From: Pedococcus aerophilus | GTDB lineage: Bacteria > Actinomycetota > Actinomycetes > Actinomycetales > Dermatophilaceae | DNA: 64,000 nt | Direction: 5' to 3' | Assembly (NCBI RefSeq): GCF_039532215.1 | Contig: NZ_BAAARN010000004.1 | Location: 98,261-162,260 of the forward strand | Part shown: positions 63,114 to 64,000 of the stretch, piece by piece | Layout: every line of letters starts with the position of its first letter | How positions within the stretch are numbered: the stretch's first letter is position 1 | Translations under genes and position numbers: made by a program | Notes under the pieces: generated by a model | The model's input: only the letters and a program-made list of their open reading frames with translations | The model's database searches: none | What the model was told of the DNA's origin: nothing

Positions 63114-64000
63114 ATGACCTACCCGAAGGTCTCCAGTGCAGCCCCCGACGACGCCGTGAGCACCACCGGCACGACGCAGTGGGTGCCCGCCTCGCCCCGC
63201 TTCCCGCAGATCGAGGAGCGCATCCTCAAGTACTGGGACGAGGACGGCACGTTCATCGCCTCCGTCGAGAACCGCTCCGCCGGCCAGGACGGCGACAACG
63301 AGTTCGTCTTCTACGACGGCCCGCCCTTCGCCAACGGCCTGCCGCACTACGGCCACCTGCTCACCGGCTACGTCAAGGACCTCATCCCGCGCTACCAGAC
63401 GATGCGCGGGCGCCGGGTCGAGCGTCGGTTCGGCTGGGACACCCACGGCCTGCCCGCCGAGCTCGAGGCGATGAGTCAGCTCGGCATCAAGACCAAGGAC
63501 GAGATCCTCGAGCTCGGCATCGAGACGTTCAACGCCAAGTGCCGCGAGTCGGTGCTGAAGTACACCGACGACTGGCGCGAGTACGTCACCCGTCAGGCGC
63601 GCTGGGTCGACTTCGACAACGACTACAAGACGCTCGAGCCCGACTACATGGAGTCGGTCATCTGGGCGTTCAAGCAGCTGCACGACAAGGGCCTGGTCTA
63701 CGAGGGCTTCCGCGTGCTGCCCTACTGCTGGAACGACCAGACGCCGCTGTCCAACCACGAGCTGCGCATGGACGACGACGTCTACCAGAACCGCCAGGAC
63801 CCGGCCGTCACCGTCGGCCTGCGCCTCGAGACCGGCGAGCTCGCCCTGGTCTGGACGACGACGCCGTGGACCCTGCCGGCGAACCTCGGGATCATGGTCG
63901 GCCCCGACATCGACTACGTCGTCGTGGAGTCCGACGTCACCGGGACCACGGAGCGCTACGTCATCGGCGAGGCCCGGCTCGCGGCCTACGCGAAGGACCT
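63114..64000 (+). CDS. ileS: Isoleucine--tRNA ligase, N-terminal part (runs off the right edge)
   Basis: 295 residues are visible, open to the right edge. The class I HIGH-type motif is in [18 protein letters not shown], followed by [13 protein letters not shown] and the start of the editing domain ([20 protein letters not shown]). ATG 63114 follows AAGGACCTCGCCACC with the ribosome site held in the T-box hairpin. The sequence type ([20 protein letters not shown]) is the actinobacterial/eukaryal-like IleRS. The KMSKS motif lies outside the window. Confidence 0.96.
   Translation, partial: MTYPKVSSAAPDDAVSTTGTTQWVPASPRFPQIEERILKYWDEDGTFIASVENRSAGQDGDNEFVFYDGPPFANGLPHYGHLLTGYVKDLIPRYQTMRGRRVERRFGWDTHGLPAELEAMSQLGIKTKDEILELGIETFNAKCRESVLKYTDDWREYVTRQARWVDFDNDYKTLEPDYMESVIWAFKQLHDKGLVYEGFRVLPYCWNDQTPLSNHELRMDDDVYQNRQDPAVTVGLRLETGELALVWTTTPWTLPANLGIMVGPDIDYVVVESDVTGTTERYVIGEARLAAYAKD

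Noticed and set aside
62967-63758. Leftward open frame of 263 codons opposite ileS
   Set aside because: Valine/Asp/Glu/Arg-rich shadow of ileS and the T-box leader; no domain.

Overview
The window is high-GC DNA (roughly 70% G+C by eye) from an actinobacterium. Support comes from the tig-clpP1-clpP2-clpX order, a type VII (ESX) secretion locus with EccB, EccC, EccD and mycosins, an ileS T-box leader of the short-stem actinobacterial type, LAxTG-like surface anchors, and dense GTG starts with 4-bp gene overlaps. A member of Micrococcales such as the Intrasporangiaceae is plausible, but that is an impression and not demonstrated.

Layout. 1-8.1 kb: protein quality control (3' part of trigger factor, clpP1, clpP2, clpX), interrupted by a divergent LacI-regulator/MFS-transporter pair sharing a 30-bp perfect palindrome, and by a TerC-type metal transporter behind a yybP-ykoY manganese riboswitch. 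8.3-12.5 kb: a tightly overlapping five-gene MoxR ATPase/DUF58/DUF4129 operon. 12.7-15.1 kb: an ECF sigma factor with a SnoaL-like tail, a TIGR03086-type protein and a C39-like peptidase. 15.0-17.7 kb: valS.

17.7-36.4 kb: a type VII secretion locus. A leftward operon (eccD, a mucin-like LAxTG protein, eccB, mycosin) faces a rightward operon of two WXG100 proteins and six ESX-associated genes, including a second subtilase whose oxyanion-hole Asn appears replaced by Lys and a 553-residue Gly-rich WXG100 fusion. A second EccD-like protein, a small membrane protein and a three-ATPase EccC complete it. No EccE is seen.

36.4-54.1 kb: an acyltransferase and an OmpR-type regulator, then a nine-gene leftward operon in which glycan genes (GT4, flippase, GT2) are translationally coupled to a complete partner-switching module (STAS, GAF-PP2C phosphatase, HATPase kinase, STAS, receiver) and a membrane phosphoesterase. 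Opposite lie a very large membrane protein and a pyruvyltransferase. A stand-alone Hpt protein, a cupin, a molybdopterin-fold lipoprotein and a hybrid histidine kinase follow and may form a phosphorelay with the receiver proteins.

54.1-64 kb: a NUDIX-like protein, an FAD-linked oxidase, and a vitamin B12 uptake operon: an ECF transporter (S, fused A-A, T) with two surface proteins that look like the two halves of intrinsic factor/transcobalamin, all behind a cobalamin riboswitch with a transcription-attenuation platform. Directly opposite is the ileS T-box leader and the 5' part of ileS.

Across the window the octamer GTATGCCG occurs 21 times in both orientations, twice as inverted pairs forming terminator stems. 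That layout resembles DNA uptake sequences in other bacteria, and it is the least explained signal here.
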